Assembly: GCA_022829145.1 (NCBI GenBank)
Contig: CM040753.1
Coordinates: 20,299,884-20,363,883, forward strand
Origin: Albula goreensis
Lineage: Eukaryota; Chordata; Actinopteri; Albuliformes; Albulidae
Direction: 5' to 3'
Length of the DNA stretch: 64,000 bases
Shown: piece after piece, positions 24,567 to 38,900 of the stretch
Numbering within the stretch: the first letter of the stretch is position 1
Layout: each line of letters starts with the position of its first letter
Position numbers and translations under genes: made by a program
The notes under the pieces: generated by a model
The model's database searches: none
What the model saw: the letters and a program-made list of their open reading frames with translations, nothing else
Told to the model about the DNA's origin: nothing

Positions 24567-27500
24567 CTTGAATTGTCTGCATCAGTTTAACAAATATGTT
24601 AATTGTTCATTGGTAAATAGGGAATTGCCTCTTATATTTTGTATATTTTACCTTATATTTATTTTTCAAATGAATTTATTTGGAAAAAAAGTATATTTTT
24701 GTGTCATTTTTTTCCTTAAAATTCTTTAGTAGACTAAAAGGTGTCCCTCTTGTCTTCACATAAATTGGGATATCACACTTCTGCGAATGCTCCCTAAAAA
24801 TTCCCAGCCCTGTGCAAATCTAAGAAAAACGTGACGCTATCATCTACTAAGCAGGTCATTGTGAATGCAGACTCTGCATGACGCCTGAGAGATCAGCCTC
24901 AGTGTGAGGAGAGAGCGCGGCCGCAGCCAGGGGATTTTCCAGCCCGCCATCTCCGCAGTGCTCAGGGGGTCTCAGAGGGCTCAGGGCCACACACATCTAC
25001 AAAAGACCACGCTTCTCTAAATGTGACGGCAACTAAACTGGTGTAGCCATGCTTTTTTTTAAAGCTTGTGCGCTTTTGGAAATGACTCAAAATGGAAATA
25101 AAAATAACTTTTTCACAATCCTCAGACCTTGAACAGTTTTTTCCCCTCTTTCTTGCTGAAAGAAAGAGAGAAAGGAAAAGTAAATCCCGAGTCTTTCACG
25201 CTTCAGAAGTTCTTTGGCCTTTACTCTCAGGCGCCCACCCTCCTCGCTCCCCTCTTTCTCTCCTCAGATACTTTAGAAGCAGAGGTCTCTTGACTTCGAC
25301 CACAGTACAGACAATAGATAGTTGAAAGCCCAGTTTGAAGATAAAAGCACAGAGCCACTATAATCCATATTTAGACGGGAACACACAAGCTTAAGAGCTA
25401 TGGGAATGGCAACTGAATTCAATCCATGCTGGTACTTTCCAAACTGCCGCTGCTGTTTCATGCTGGTGCTTCTTTCTTGAGCCTTCTGATTGGCTCTGAG
25501 GCTTCACTTGAAGCGTGACTGGCTCTTTTGCTTGAGTTTCCGACCATCTGATTTGTTGAGAGTCATATACTGGTGTTGGTATCCAAGCTCTTTGCATGTC
25601 TTCATAATTAAACATTACAAATATTACAAAGCTGTACCAGTGACCTTTTCCACTGGCATTTCCATTGGCATTGCTTAGATTACATTCAGTCATTATGTGT
25701 CAGTTACACATGATGGTATATTTTAATTATTTTGATATGTTTGACTTTTTTCTGAAGCCATTGCTAACCTCAGAAACAGCAGTGCCTTTGAGTAGTCAGC
25801 CTCCCTTGTCATTGCTGGCATCTCCCTCATTGTCAGAAACACATTGTTATGGAGGATGAAAGTATATATTGATAAATACAAACCATGAATGAGAATGAAA
25901 AGTAATGGGCTTTTTTATTGTATCGCATTATGAAAACAATTATAATGTGCTATGTGTGAGCAAACAGTAAAGATTATCTGATTATAAATGGTAACTCTTT
26001 TAAATGAGGACAACAATCTGTTAAAGCATTTGTTTTTTTTAACTAAAATCTCAATTAAAAATGAAACAGATGTCTTTTTAAAACAGGCAGGTTCAGTGTT
26101 TTGCCATAGGTAGTCCACTGAACATAAACACTCATGCTTTCAGCCACAGTCAGGTGTCTCTGGGGTAAAGTGGAAACACATGTACTGGAAGTGGCCACAT
26201 TGTGATGAGGGCACACTCACTCTAATGGAGGGTGTTAACCCCGAGTGTGAGCAAGCTGTGTGCACAGGTCATTTAGTACAGCTACACTAGGGGCTGTTTG
26301 TCAAGCTGCAGGTCTTAATATTCAGAAAAAAAACTTTAACTGGTTGTCTAATATCACAATTCAATTGCAGGAATTTTCAAATAGAGTGTCATGAAAGTAT
26401 ATAGTCATATAAAATGTGCAATGAAGAATGCTGGATTGTGCAAAGAATGTTTCTCTTTTCACAAACTAGGACATATGAGGATAAAAGCGCATGCTGCAAA
26501 GTTTATGCAGAAAGCAGGGGTGCACCAGGCCTGGAAAGCCCAATGGCATCCTTTGCCTTGAGAATACAATAACCTTCTGTATGAATACAAAGAGAATATG
26601 CAGGCATGGAGATGAAAAGAAATGTGGAAAATTTAAAAGTGTTTCTTTTATGAAATGTAAGAAATATATCAAAAAGCAAACACTAATAGATTAATTATAT
26701 TTACTATGTTTACTATATGCCTATGTTTGAATAATTGTATTGACAGCCAGACATATTTATTTATTTTCAAAAAGCGCACCTAATCATATACAGGACAGGT
26801 TAAATATACACTCTATTCCTAATACATCTTAAAGATAGCAATGAAGTTGATAGTTTGTCTTTTCACATTCCTCTCTAATGGAGAACCAGCTCATATCCAA
26901 ACATGTAAATATGTAAATAAACTCTAATCATTTATCAGTTGTCTTAATTTCTCAGCAAATGAGAATGGATTAATTTGTGTCATCCAGAAGGGTAAGGGTC
27001 GAGAACATAGGTCCTGAATTCCTAATGTCCCCAAGGAGTCATAGCAACTCTGTAGTCTGAGTGCATTCAGAGAACATTGCTAGTATAAATGGCCATTTCA
27101 ACTATTTTAGTAAATGATAACTGAAACAAGAACAGACACAGTGGCTGGTACAGGGATTCCATTGAACATTCTCAGCCTATTTTAGGATACATGCTACTCA
27201 AGCAAAACTTTACGTTGACTCATATTTGTCATTGAACATGTTAGAATGTATTGGGGACAAGAAAAATACCTGTTTGAATCCCTATTAGGGACAAAAGTCT
27301 GTTTTAATGGGTTTGCAGATGTTTCCAGTGTGTGCTTGAATCTAGCCCAGAATCTAAATTTGTGAAATTTTTGAAGTTGTGTAAATGTAGGATAGCTGAT
27401 TAGTGTTTAATCCAAGGGTTTATTGGTCAGTCAGATATGCTGTTAGTCATGTGTAACCCCATTGATTGTCCACCCTCAGGACTCTGTTGGGACAGAATAA

Positions 27501-29459
27501 GCATGTGGTGCAATGATAAAAAGACCATCCCATACTGAATATTTGATGCTTCAGGTTTGTGTGATATCTGTGGCTAAGTTAAGTTTATAGTACTGTGATA
27601 TTTAAATATCACCATTGCACCATTGTAATAATTGTATAGTGTATTATGTGAAATCAATGCCATATAGTTTTGAAATATATATGGCAGAAGTTGATGAAGG
27701 TGGCATGCTGTATTCTGACTGCTGCACCATGGGACTGGGCCATTAAAACAGAGGCCCTCAGGCTCAGCATCATCCTCGCCTGGTCCATAGCACTGAGTCA
27801 AAGAGCACTTGTTGGAAGGGCTATGTGTTAGTCACAGGTAGCCCTCATGGATCGAGGCTTAAACTTACACCGCACGGGATGTGCATGTCAAGAACAGACA
27901 TGTGAGGCTGATGCGCTGACATCACAGTTGATGGATTGAGTTCGCCTTGAAGAGCATAGCCGTCGCGGTATTCTGAATTCCCCTAACCCAGTTCGCGCTG
28001 ATTTCACTACTTACAACAGGTCAGCAGTGGGAAATTGAATTGGAAATTGTAGGAAACAGAGGTCTATTATTTATTTTGCTTGTGGCATTTCAAGTTGCCC
28101 CACACAAGTACACACACATTCTTGCAGACAGTCAAGCAGCTAACCGGAATGGCAGTTACTGTCAGGACGCACTTAAATGACTGCTCTGACTTTGGCCTCT
28201 CTAATGACATTGTCCTCCAATGCAAAAGGTTACATCCATCCCTGTGGTTTTAAGGCACACTGTTATGCATTCATGAAAGCCTCTTTCTATTCTTTCCACT
28301 GAAACTAATGGAAGCACAGTGACAACACAAACAAAAAAAATGTATAAAACAGCAATGTGTGCAGTGGCAAGGAAATAGAAGTTTTATTGTTATTCTTGTT
28401 GGATATTTTGCTGTTTTGTGGTGAGGGGGTTTTATGAATTCTAGGATTAGACAAGTGTTACAGGTTTTGGGGTGCCTGTGTAAAGAAGAATGGGGTGCAG
28501 GGGTGAGCTTAGGAGTGTTGTGTGTGTAAATATTTGATACTAGTTTCCCCCTGCGCTGTCATTGACAGTAGTTCTGCAGTCAGATGCACTGTGCCTTGGT
28601 GATGCAGCATTTAAAATTCTGTTTTTAGTTTTTGGAACTGGCAAGAGTTTCCTCCCCCTGCCCCACTTTGATCTAGATTTACTCATCAAGTATATTATTA
28701 ATTAATTACAACACACAAGCAAATAATGTTGCTGAGTGAAATAAATGGAAAAGGGTTTGCATTTCCATGGTTTTATCTGAGTAAAAGCAAACTAAAGGAA
28801 AATATAGTAAAATAGTTAAATGTTGATTACAAATATCATGTTTTAGACTTTGAATATACATTACCTGTAGCAAATGGATTTTTTCTAATCTACAAATTCT
28901 TGGTTTATACACTTGGGGTCATATTAATGATATTCAAGATCAAAAGTCAACATGATAACTCAATTCCACAGTATTGCAGCATAATGTGATTACATCAATA
29001 TATAAGGAGGAAATGTGTATGCTTCCAATAATGTAAGAAGTATGCATCAGACTGCGCTTTATGCTTTATTTTTATGCTGCCTAGAGACATAGAAATGTAT
29101 ATTATGACAATATTTATCCTAAAAGAAAAATAATTACACCTGGAAATCAGAGTATGAACAGGTATCATCAATACATCTATAATACATAGAAGACAAACAG
29201 CATAGATCAAGCAGCTCAGATGCTTTGGTATTATTCTTAAAATCATATTTAACGACATATATTTACAATAAAAATTGTAATAAAGGAAGATAAGTGTCAG
29301 TGTAAGCAATCACCTTGTTATACTTCTAAGAAACTAACATCATTACATTAGACAAAGTGTTTTATACAAAACTCAGTTTTTTTACCTTATTTCAAAATTC
29401 TAAAAATCATGTATAATCAAGACAAAACTCATGAAGTAAGACAATGCAAAGGCTTGCAG
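24565..29459. other. Unassigned intronic DNA
   Basis: No exon or repeat family recognised. The patch at about 24880-25010 is GC-rich and might be regulatory. The rest is AT-rich with short open frames lacking any family feature. Confidence 0.5.
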
Positions 29460-29960
29460 ATCTTAAAACACCCCATTAAACCGCATCAGCTCCTATATCC
29501 CTGCAAATTCAGTCGCAGCTGCTCTGGCAACAGAATTATTTGGGTTTATGGATTAAAAGTATACCTACATGATGCCTCGCTATTGGAATGGACACACTCA
29601 CATTTAATGGGCAGGATCGCAGCTCTTTTTTCTCTCACTCTCCCTCTCTCTTTCTCGCCTGTTCTTCCTGTATTTTATAGCAGGCTGAAGTCTCCAGGAC
29701 GCCCGCTCCCCAGGGAGCCTTAATTGACAAGTGTGTACAATAACTAATCAGCACCAGACCGACTGCCCTTTGAAATGATGAATTGACTAAACTAATTTCA
29801 GATAATCCTTCACATTACTGAGCCGCGCTGACACCGCCAATTGATATTTGAAATACAGCCGCCCCCAGTTCCGCAGTCCGACAGTCATTTCAATATCGGC
29901 CAAACCTTGTAAAAAGGTGGCATTGTTAATAAACCGCTGACTGAGCGTCGTGAAGATTAA
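29460..29960. promoter_or_regulatory. Candidate conserved non-coding element
   Basis: About 500 bp of non-repetitive, GC-balanced DNA between AT-rich DNA and a CA microsatellite. The part 29690-29950 is the strongest, with words such as TTAATTGACAAG, CAATAACTAATCAGC, CAATTGATATTTGAAA and AATAAACCGC. No open frame spans it in any strand. It resembles the ultraconserved-type enhancers found in introns of neuronal RNA-binding protein genes. Confidence 0.4.
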
Positions 29961-30014
29961 AAGTTTTTTTCTTTCCTTATCGACACCCCCTCCCTCCCCC
30001 ACCCTAACATACAT

Positions 30015-30017
<3 letters not shown>

Positions 30018-30080
<63 letters not shown>
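30018..30080. repeat. (CA)n microsatellite
   Basis: About 62 bp of perfect CA dinucleotides on the + strand. Confidence 0.97.
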
Positions 30081-30083
<3 letters not shown>

Positions 30084-32859
30084 TAGATATACTTACACTC
30101 CAGCAATGATGGATTCACCTGAAAGGGCAGCTTTAAGTCCTTATTTTAGACTCAGGCATTTACTCATAAAGGTTCATATTTTAAAAGAGGTTTACAGCTT
30201 CAAATCCCATTTTACTGTTGATTTGTAACCTTTCCCTCTAAAAGCTTTATAATGTTTTCAGTCAAGGCTGTGCTAGTGGAAAGGTTCTCTCTCTCTTCCC
30301 CCACCCTCTCTCTCTCTTTCCCTTTAGCTCTCTCACACTCAGTTCCTGAGATGGCTACTCTCACAGGGTTATAGTGTGAAAAGGACAGTTTATTGTTCAG
30401 GCCTGTTATCCAACACACGATGGACACACAACCCAGTGGGAAACACAAAATGTCAGAAAAATGCACAAAGAGAGAACATGTAGTTTATTAGCCATCAGAA
30501 AATCAGTTCAGGTTTGCAGGTTAAACAGCATATAATTACCAGAATTTCCTAATCACTGGATGACAAGATGTTTCCACAACTGGATGTTGCCACCTTATGG
30601 CTTGATTAGATGATTGTTCTGTAATTAAGAGGCTGGAAGCAGCAAAGACTTGCGTGGGAGTGGGCTAGAATAACTGAAATTATTTATGCAACATATTTAC
30701 GAGTGTGTGTGTATGTGTGTCTGTGTGTGTCTGTACAACAATGGGAAAATAACTGAATTATATCTCTATCTATTTACTATATGTATGTTTCTTTTAAGGA
30801 CAATCCTGGAAATAAGTGTTTTCAAATATTTTGACTTTTGTAAACTCTGAGTTGAATTCTAATGTCATTGTTTTGTACAAGTCTGAATTTAAATCAAAAA
30901 GATCCAATCCAATAAAAGGACAGTGCAACAGCATTCACGTAGATGTCTTGTAGACTTTTAGCTGCAGCCAAAGGACAGATGGAGAGGGGAGGGAAGGGGA
31001 GATGGGCTTCTGGTCAGAAGTCTGTCAGTCACAGCGGCGGAGAAAGACAGCGGGGGAGAGCTGTGCTCCACAGGAGCTTCCTGGAGGAGGATGAAGAGCA
31101 GGCATCCATGCTTCCTCTTTCCTGTGCATATCTCTTTTTCCTCCCTCACGTTGTGTTTGTTTTTCATATTATTTAGGCCCTCTTGAGCCCCCCTGTAGCC
31201 TGCGCTGACTCAGCACTTAGCTGTGCACACACAAAGCACTGTGGCAAAAACCACTGGAGCAGGTGTGAGTGAGAGAGGGGGTCTCACACATACAGAGCTG
31301 CTCGGGTACGACACCCCCACTCCCCCTCACCTGCCCCCACCCCCCTTAAAGCCACCAAACCCAAGCTCATGGAGGAGGCTATTTTGGTTGTTTGAACTTG
31401 GATCAAAGCTCTGAAAAACTGCAACTTGGGGAACTCTTTCAGGTGTGGCCATTTCAATTGATGTAGACCGTGACCATCCAGTGGTTCAGAGAACCAGAAT
31501 TTGGCAAAAAATATGTTTCTGAACATTTGGCAGTTTTAGTGCGACCACACAGTATTTTATAACATTAATTATTTCAATTAGAAAATAATATAAAAGCATT
31601 AAAACTTTAAATAATCTTTAGTTAAAATATAGAGTTACATTGTGTGGGGGGGATCATTCTCATGAACCAGGACCCTATCTTGTTTGTAACCTCCCCATAC
31701 TATATATCCAGAGACCTGGCAACTCATTCCACAGCAAAATGTATTTACTGTCACCTAAACATATATAGGCAATGACAAATGCCTCTGTGGTTTAGAGCTA
31801 GAAAATGTTAAAATTGGTTTTGAAATCGCAAGTATCTTGGTGTCGCATCTGTTACAAATTACAGCTCTGAGACTGTGAGGTCCTCATGTGTGTCTCACAT
31901 TTTGGAGAAGAACCATGGATTAATCTAGTTTACAATGAATGGCATCATTTATTGCAGTTTTATGTATTACAGTCACTAAACGTGTGTAGTTTAACACTCA
32001 ACCACTCTCAGCAGCAGTAGCCCATACAAAACTTACAGGGGGTACAAACTCATTTCCTATTTTATTGAATGAACAATGCATATTTTCTGATAATAAGTAA
32101 AACTATAAATGAAGTGTATAGTAAATGGGTGATAAATATGCATATGATATTTATCGATAGTTTTAATTACCATTTTTTCTGGCATCAAATTAGCACCCTT
32201 CACAGTCACGATACAGAATATCTAAATGGTCCACATCTTTAATCCCTTCCGCCCATCTCTGAATTGTAGTTGATTGAACCGAGCCAAGCTGAACCAAAAT
32301 AAGCTTTTGATAAACCAAGGCCTGAGTCCAAAGATTAGCAAACATTGCTATAGAACGATACAGCTGATGGAGCAGCACCATCCAGCAGTGTGCAGTGAAG
32401 TGGTTCATTCCAGCATGAAGTCCACAGACTGGAAGATTACAGCAAAGCTATGAGGTTGGTAAGAATGGGGGTGTTGGGGGTTGGGGGTGGTGCTGGCCTT
32501 AGGACTTTAACTTTTGTTTCAGTTTCTTCTAAATCATTCCCTCACGTTAATTTCACTGTATCATCTAATACTACAGCCCATATTGTATCACGATCCTCCC
32601 CAAATGACTTCTGACTTAATTAGAATAGGATAGGTTAGAGTGCCATAGCAATATGTTAATGGTAAGTAGGCATACAATATTTTATGTGGCAAAATAAAAC
32701 AGCATTGTTCAAGTTATGAAGAGCTGTTTCCGTATTGTTGAGTGATACACAGGAAACTGAGGAAACCTTTATGGTAAGTAAGCATGAAGTATTTTCAAAC
32801 CCACATGACAAAAATGTACAGTGACACTCAAAGTGAAATGTTGGTGCTGTATTGTCAGG
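30081..32859. other. Unassigned intronic DNA
   Basis: No exon recognised. Contains a short pyrimidine-rich patch (30286-30335), imperfect GT at about 30702-30733, and a G/C-rich patch with a C-rich run at about 31300-31350. Confidence 0.5.
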
Positions 32860-32889
32860 TGACACACGCTCATCTAATAAAAAGCAGAG

Positions 32890-33060
32890 GGGAGAGAAAC
32901 AGAGCCACCGTCACTGACATTCGCTGCACAGTCCCACCACACGCTCCTGATTCTCTGCTCAATATATAGATAGTTATTTCATTAGATATCGAGCGAAACA
33001 TCCCGAAAATGAAAACAAATGGGGCTGTCAACAACAAGCTCGACGAGAGGTAAGGGAGGG
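32890..33060. promoter_or_regulatory. Candidate conserved element containing a donor-like site
   Basis: A non-repetitive block (CATTAGATATCGAGCG, ACATCCCGAAAATG) ends in AGAG|GTAAGG, a strong 5' splice consensus at 33050. An ATG at 33009 with A at -3 opens 13 codons (MKTNGAVNNKLDE) plus 2 nt to that donor; the frame is closed upstream by TAG at 32967. It could be an alternative first exon or simply a conserved enhancer. The phase would not join directly to the RRM2 exon. Confidence 0.25.
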
Positions 33061-35639
33061 GGCTGGGGTGTGGTGGAGGGGTGGCAAATGAATGAGCGAG
33101 TGAGCGAGCGAGCACTGGCCATGTCTATTCCTCTCTCTCCCTCTGCCTCTAATCCATTTTTAATAAGCGGTAAGGGCTGCTCCACAGCAGCAGAGCTCCA
33201 GGGCTCCATAGCTCCAGTACTCCCCTCTCTCCTGTTAGAATCCCCTGGATGGAGGCTGCAAATGGCCTCCCTGGTAACAGAGCGTGCTCGGTTCGCCCCA
33301 ATGTGTGGGGGGAACTCAGGGCATGCAGATCTTTCTCCCTAAAACAACAACAAAAAATACTAAATGTTCTTAAAAATGCTTAAAATAAAATACACATATA
33401 TTATTTAATTCAATCAGAACAGATATTGCTGCGCTTAAAAATACATGACAGAATGTATGCTTTCAGTTTGTGGTTATCAATTCTTTTCACCATTGTTGTT
33501 ATTGTTATTATTATGACAATATATTCCAAAATATTCAATTTCTGTAAGGGCCAGTGTTCTAATGTGTGATGGGAAATGGAGTATTTAAGGGAAGAGAGAG
33601 GGGCTCTGGCCTGAGTGTGGTGAACAGGAAAGTGCCTGTCTTAACAGACTTCTGTGGTAAGTGCAAGCTGCATGGAGCTATTGGAGATGAAGTCCTATGT
33701 AGCTATTCTCGGTCAGGATGCATTTTAAAGCTTCCCTTCTCACCCCTAGTCCCGGTGACATTGGTACCCTGTTTCCTGAGACACCTATAAAAAAGTGCAA
33801 AGGAAAGCAAGGGCCACTTTATACATGGATAACTATAGCTGTAAGCTTTGTTTTTTCAGTTCTTAAATAAAGTGTTGGAAAATCAAGCTGAGTTAATACG
33901 GAATCACGAAACGATCTTTGACATGCTTTAAAGCTTATGTATTTATTTATGTATTTGTAGCTTTACCTTATGCAGCATTTTTTTTCACCCATAACTGTTA
34001 ACACTGCAGTTTTTGAGAGTAAAAGGTACAGCGAGGGAGCAGCATGCTAACGCACCTCGAGATTACCGAATGAATATGGATTAAGGAATACATCCAAAAT
34101 GGAATCAGGCGTATAATGCATCAGGAGATATAAAACCCACCTTCTCCAAGGTCTCAGGCAGGGCCACTGAAGGTTACGGCAAATGGTGAACCCTGCTCGC
34201 CCACTCCACGCCCACCGGGAGGGCCTGGCTTGCCTCAAACTCTGTGCGACCAGCGAGATCCGCTTTGATCAGCTGCCGACTCCAGCTCACTCCCACACAA
34301 AGCTGTACTTGCAAATCACTCGTTCTCGCTGCTTTCTTCCCCTTTCCTGACAAGTTCCTCCACATCTTCTCAGGCCCTCCTCCCTCACTCTGGCTGTAAT
34401 TTAGCTGTCTTTCTCTTTCCATCTCCTTTCATTACCACTCTTTCTAGTGCCTGGCCACTGGCCCCACCCCCACCAAGTTCACACCTCACTCACCAGCATC
34501 TTACTGTTCTATTCCATGCTGGGGAGAGACCCCCCAAGAAGGCTGGAATATGTGGTCTTCACTTCCTCTTTAAGAGCACTGGCCAGAATATAACCACACT
34601 GTGCCTGTTTAGGCTGAGTGTTTAATGAAGTTTGTTGTCTCTTGCTGTAGCCAATTTTGTCCTTAAAAAAAAAAGTTAATTGCTTGAGAGCAACCGCTGC
34701 ATGAAGGTAACTCATTAGGCCTGCAAGATCATCGCAAGGTAAGAGAAGAAGAAAGGAAGAAGAGCAAGACACAGAGAGAGTGAGAGAGAGAAAGGGATGG
34801 GAGAGGAAGAGGGAGGGTCCGCCATTTCTCCCATGAATCAGTGTCAGTTGGTGAATGAGAAAATAATTAAGAAACAGGCCAGAAAGGCGTTAACTACGGC
34901 TGAAAGGCAGGACTGGATGATGTACCGGATGAAAGTGTAGCCAGGATATAACAGTCACACTGGTAAATAGGATAGAAAAAAAAATCTATATCATCACTGA
35001 TGCCAAAAAAACCCTGGTAAATGGCATTAAGAAGGTAGACAATATAAATAGCCCTGCAATACAGTGAATGTTTATATATGGTATCTATAGATGTTGCACA
35101 GCAGTTTTTGGATTTATGAGCACCAGAGTAATATGTTGAAGCCAATACAAGGCACTGAGTAATATTTCACGTTTGTTATCATATCGAGTGTAAATTTGCT
35201 GAGACGTATAGAGCAGAGATAAAATATTTAAGCTATTTCTAGTTTTATTTTTTTCTTCCACTGCAGATTTAGGTGAGCGCAGGCACCATCAGTTTGCTCT
35301 CAACACACTACACCTCGGAGATGTTGATGTACCAGCACAGTCAGGCCTAACCAGTATATGAGTGGGGATGGGGATATTCAAGATCTCCAGCAGTGTGCTG
35401 TAATCAACGAGCCACACATTTGATACACTTAATAAACACGATCAGCGGAAGAAAGGAGAATCTCCCTTATTTCTCTGGCCCCCGTCATCAAGGAGCACAG
35501 AAAGAATAACTGATCACAATATTTGTAATCCAGCCGCAATATATGGAGGGGCCCGGGGCAGCTCCATGTATGATTTGTGCTTTCTGTCTGATCTTTGCCT
35601 CTGCAGAAGACTGTTTCACAGGGATGATGCAACAGTTAG
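33061..35639. other. Unassigned intronic DNA
   Basis: No recognised exon. The region 34040-34470 is relatively GC-rich without a supported coding frame. Confidence 0.5.
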
Positions 35640-35650
35640 TACAGCTCTCG

Positions 35651-35684
<34 letters not shown>

Positions 35685-35900
35685 GTCTGTATGTCTGTCT
35701 CTCTCTCTCTTTCTTTCACAGCAACTCTATTTCTCTTTGCCTCTCTCTGTCCTTTCTCAGCCTTGCTCTCCCATCTGAGTGTTTGTTTAGTAGTCCATAC
35801 CCTGTACGTGTGTGTTTGTGTGTGCGTGTGTGTGTTTGTGTGTGAGTTTTTGCAGACTAGCGCAAGTGAATTTGTGTGTGTGTGTGTGCATGTTGGTGTA
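35640..35900. repeat. CT-rich then GT-rich low-complexity block
   Basis: A (CT)n-type pyrimidine tract at about 35645-35720 on the + strand is followed by imperfect GT repeats at about 35808-35890. Open frames here are compositional. Confidence 0.85.
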
Positions 35901-38900
35901 AATGGGTTAGCATTAAAGTGGTTTGGGACCACTGCGTTTTATTTTGCCGAGTAAAAGGCTGAGTGTTAAAGCACTGAGGCCTAATACATCCCAGAGGAGT
36001 GTTTAGTGATAGATGTGCTGATGCACTGTTATCAAGGCCCTGCGAACAGCGTACTGTGGCATTTATACTGATGCTTTATATAGATCCCCGCTATAGAAGA
36101 AATGACCAGCCTTGACACTGGAATGATGAAACTTGTGACAACATCAAACACAAGGCTGAGTGGCCGCACACTGCACCCGCCTGAATTTGGCATCCTGGCC
36201 CCCGTCCCAGCTGAGAACAGTCTGAAGCACTGTGCACAATGAGGGCTTAAATTCATCCTGTGGCAAGATGCTTGTTTGTGTCATGCCACACATTAGCACA
36301 TGCATAGCTAACATACTAACATGCCATCATATGTGGTCATCTCAAGGAAACGTTTCACAGTTCAATTTTTGGTTAAGAACATTTCCTCTTCAGTATAAAT
36401 TTTATTAAATGAAACGGGTGATGTGGGTATAGTGGTTTGACAGGTACTTTCGCAGCTATAAAACTACAGTTTTGAAATTTAGATGAGACACTACAGCTCT
36501 GAAGCTGAATTCCCTCAGTAAAACTTCCTGCCATGCAAATGTGTATTATGTAAACTGTAAGCTTCAGCATGCAAGTTACTGTTGAAGAGAGTAACATAAA
36601 TAATGTCTCATAAATATAACTTCACAGAGTAAGCCACAATGATTCAGAGTGCAGACCAATATGCACATTTCCTGACATTATTTTCCAACGCAATGATATA
36701 TTACATTGGCAACGATAATGAGAACTTCATTTTCTGTCATCATTAGACATATAAAAGCTCAGCACCATCCCCCATTCGCAGTTTCTTTGCCATGAGGTAA
36801 ATGTGCATCTTCAGGGATGTTGTTCCAGCGCTGTGACAGTAATGTGCACTCGTCCGTCACTCAGCGGTGAACACAGAGCACATAAAAGAGTAATTATTCA
36901 GGGCCTGTTCTGGCAGCGCTCACTCAGGCAGTAGCACTGCCAAACCCTCCCTCTGCAAACTCAGGGCCTAACAACAGCAACGGTCCCCATCAAACCAACA
37001 AAATGAGAATCACATGTCTGATAAAAGTTGAGCACATAGGAGAATACATTGATTAATGAATACAAATTCTGCCATTACAGAAAAAAATCACACACCACCA
37101 TATCGCAAATATGTCATGGATATGTATTCATGATCATATGTGAAATTGTGTGGTTTATGTGTGAATCAGATGTGTAATTGGTATGCAATTTGCAAATATG
37201 CCATGTATTTTATTTCTGGATGAAATTACTATATATGTAGTCCATAGTGCAACCCCCTTTGGCTATAACTTCCATGTTTCCTTCCACTGCTGAAGTGCAG
37301 AATGTAATGGCACATTTGCAGTGTCTTCAAACTAAAAAGCCCAAGAGATTAGGGAGTAGGTGTTTGGTATTCTGAACTAATGTTGCGATTCTTTAGTTCT
37401 GACAGACAAGTGTGATAAAATGGACAGTGAATGCAACTCTAACCCTCCCTGCCTGCCCAGAGCTTATCGCGCTCCCAAATGAGAAAAACAGTGTGGTTTT
37501 TATCACAGCCCCCGCTCTTGCATGGTATCATATTAATTTTAATATATTTATTCATTCGTTATTATTCCTTTTATCATGCCCTTTAATATTGTTCATAATT
37601 TGTCCTTATCTCTGTGGCTGACAGCAGAATTTACACTGTAACTTGGCAAGCAGATGGAGGAATGACCCCCAACCCCCCCCACCACCACCACACACCTCCC
37701 CCCAACCCCCCTTTTCCAAACTCCAATGAAACATGACTGACAACCCGCTGTATATGTAGTTGTCATAGCAACCAATCTCTCACGCGCCAACCTTCCCCCG
37801 TGTCTCTTTCTCTCACATGGTTGAAAATGCGAGAGGGCGAATAATATTAACTTTTTTTTCCCAATGCTGTCTCAGGTTGCCTTGGAAGGACAATGATTGG
37901 CTAAATGCCGATGGCACACCTTTCTTTTAGATTCTGGCTTATCAACAGACACAGAATCCAACCCTGTGGAAGCTAATGGCACTGAATTTTGTAGTTTCCC
38001 TTAAGGAGGTGGACGCTCCAAAACTCCTGAAATGCCTCCATTTGCTATTCAGAGGAGGCTGTCAAAAAAACCCATCCACTGTATAAGCCATTGAGCTTTA
38101 ACCTGCGCATGGTATGAGACTTAAACACAGTTTATTTTACTGCAAATGAGGGATGCAGAGCTTGGAGAGATCATCCCTCTCAAACTATGAACTTATGAAC
38201 TCCAAAATTTGATTTTGGCGTTGGATGGAATCTGCTGAGTAATATTTGAATTTTGTAAATAAAAATTTTGTGCAATTGTCTGGTGAGCCCTCACACATGG
38301 TTAATGAATTGCGATCACAATAAATGTAAACAATTTGTTCACATATTGTGCATTAGTCATTAAATGCAGACAGAAGCAAATTAGAAAATATTAAAGAAAA
38401 ATTAAGGGCTGCCTTCTATTAATCAGAGATGGATAAGAGTCAAATGCCCTCAGCATATTCCCTGCCCCTAATAATAGTTTCTGACTGGTAGTGTCTGACT
38501 GAAGACGTGTAACCAGCATGATGCAGATTTCCCAATGCATCAAGCTAAAATTCTGAAATCTTTCTTTGCCCACTCATGCATACTTCCCCATGGGAGTGAA
38601 AGGGTTACATTTTGTAGTATGTTTTTTGCTGTGCAGTCAGTTCACTTCACTTGCCGTTATGGTGTACTGCTCATTCATTGTTTATGGTAAAAAAGAAGTT
38701 ATTCCTAAATGGAAAAGGAAAATCTTGTGTACTATCTCCTGTGTTTAATTTTAATTACCATTTGACATGGCAGCCAATGAGGTCATATTGTTTTGACTGC
38801 AAGTAGTTGTAGGCACCAGTTGAAGGCTGTTCAAGGCACCCAGCTGATCTACTGTATTGTAATCCACAAACCACCACCATTAAAAGTCATTCAATACTGT

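Noticed and set aside
32190-32408. Minus-strand 72-codon frame with a protein-like composition
   Set aside because: No known domain, no bounded splice sites; left unannotated.
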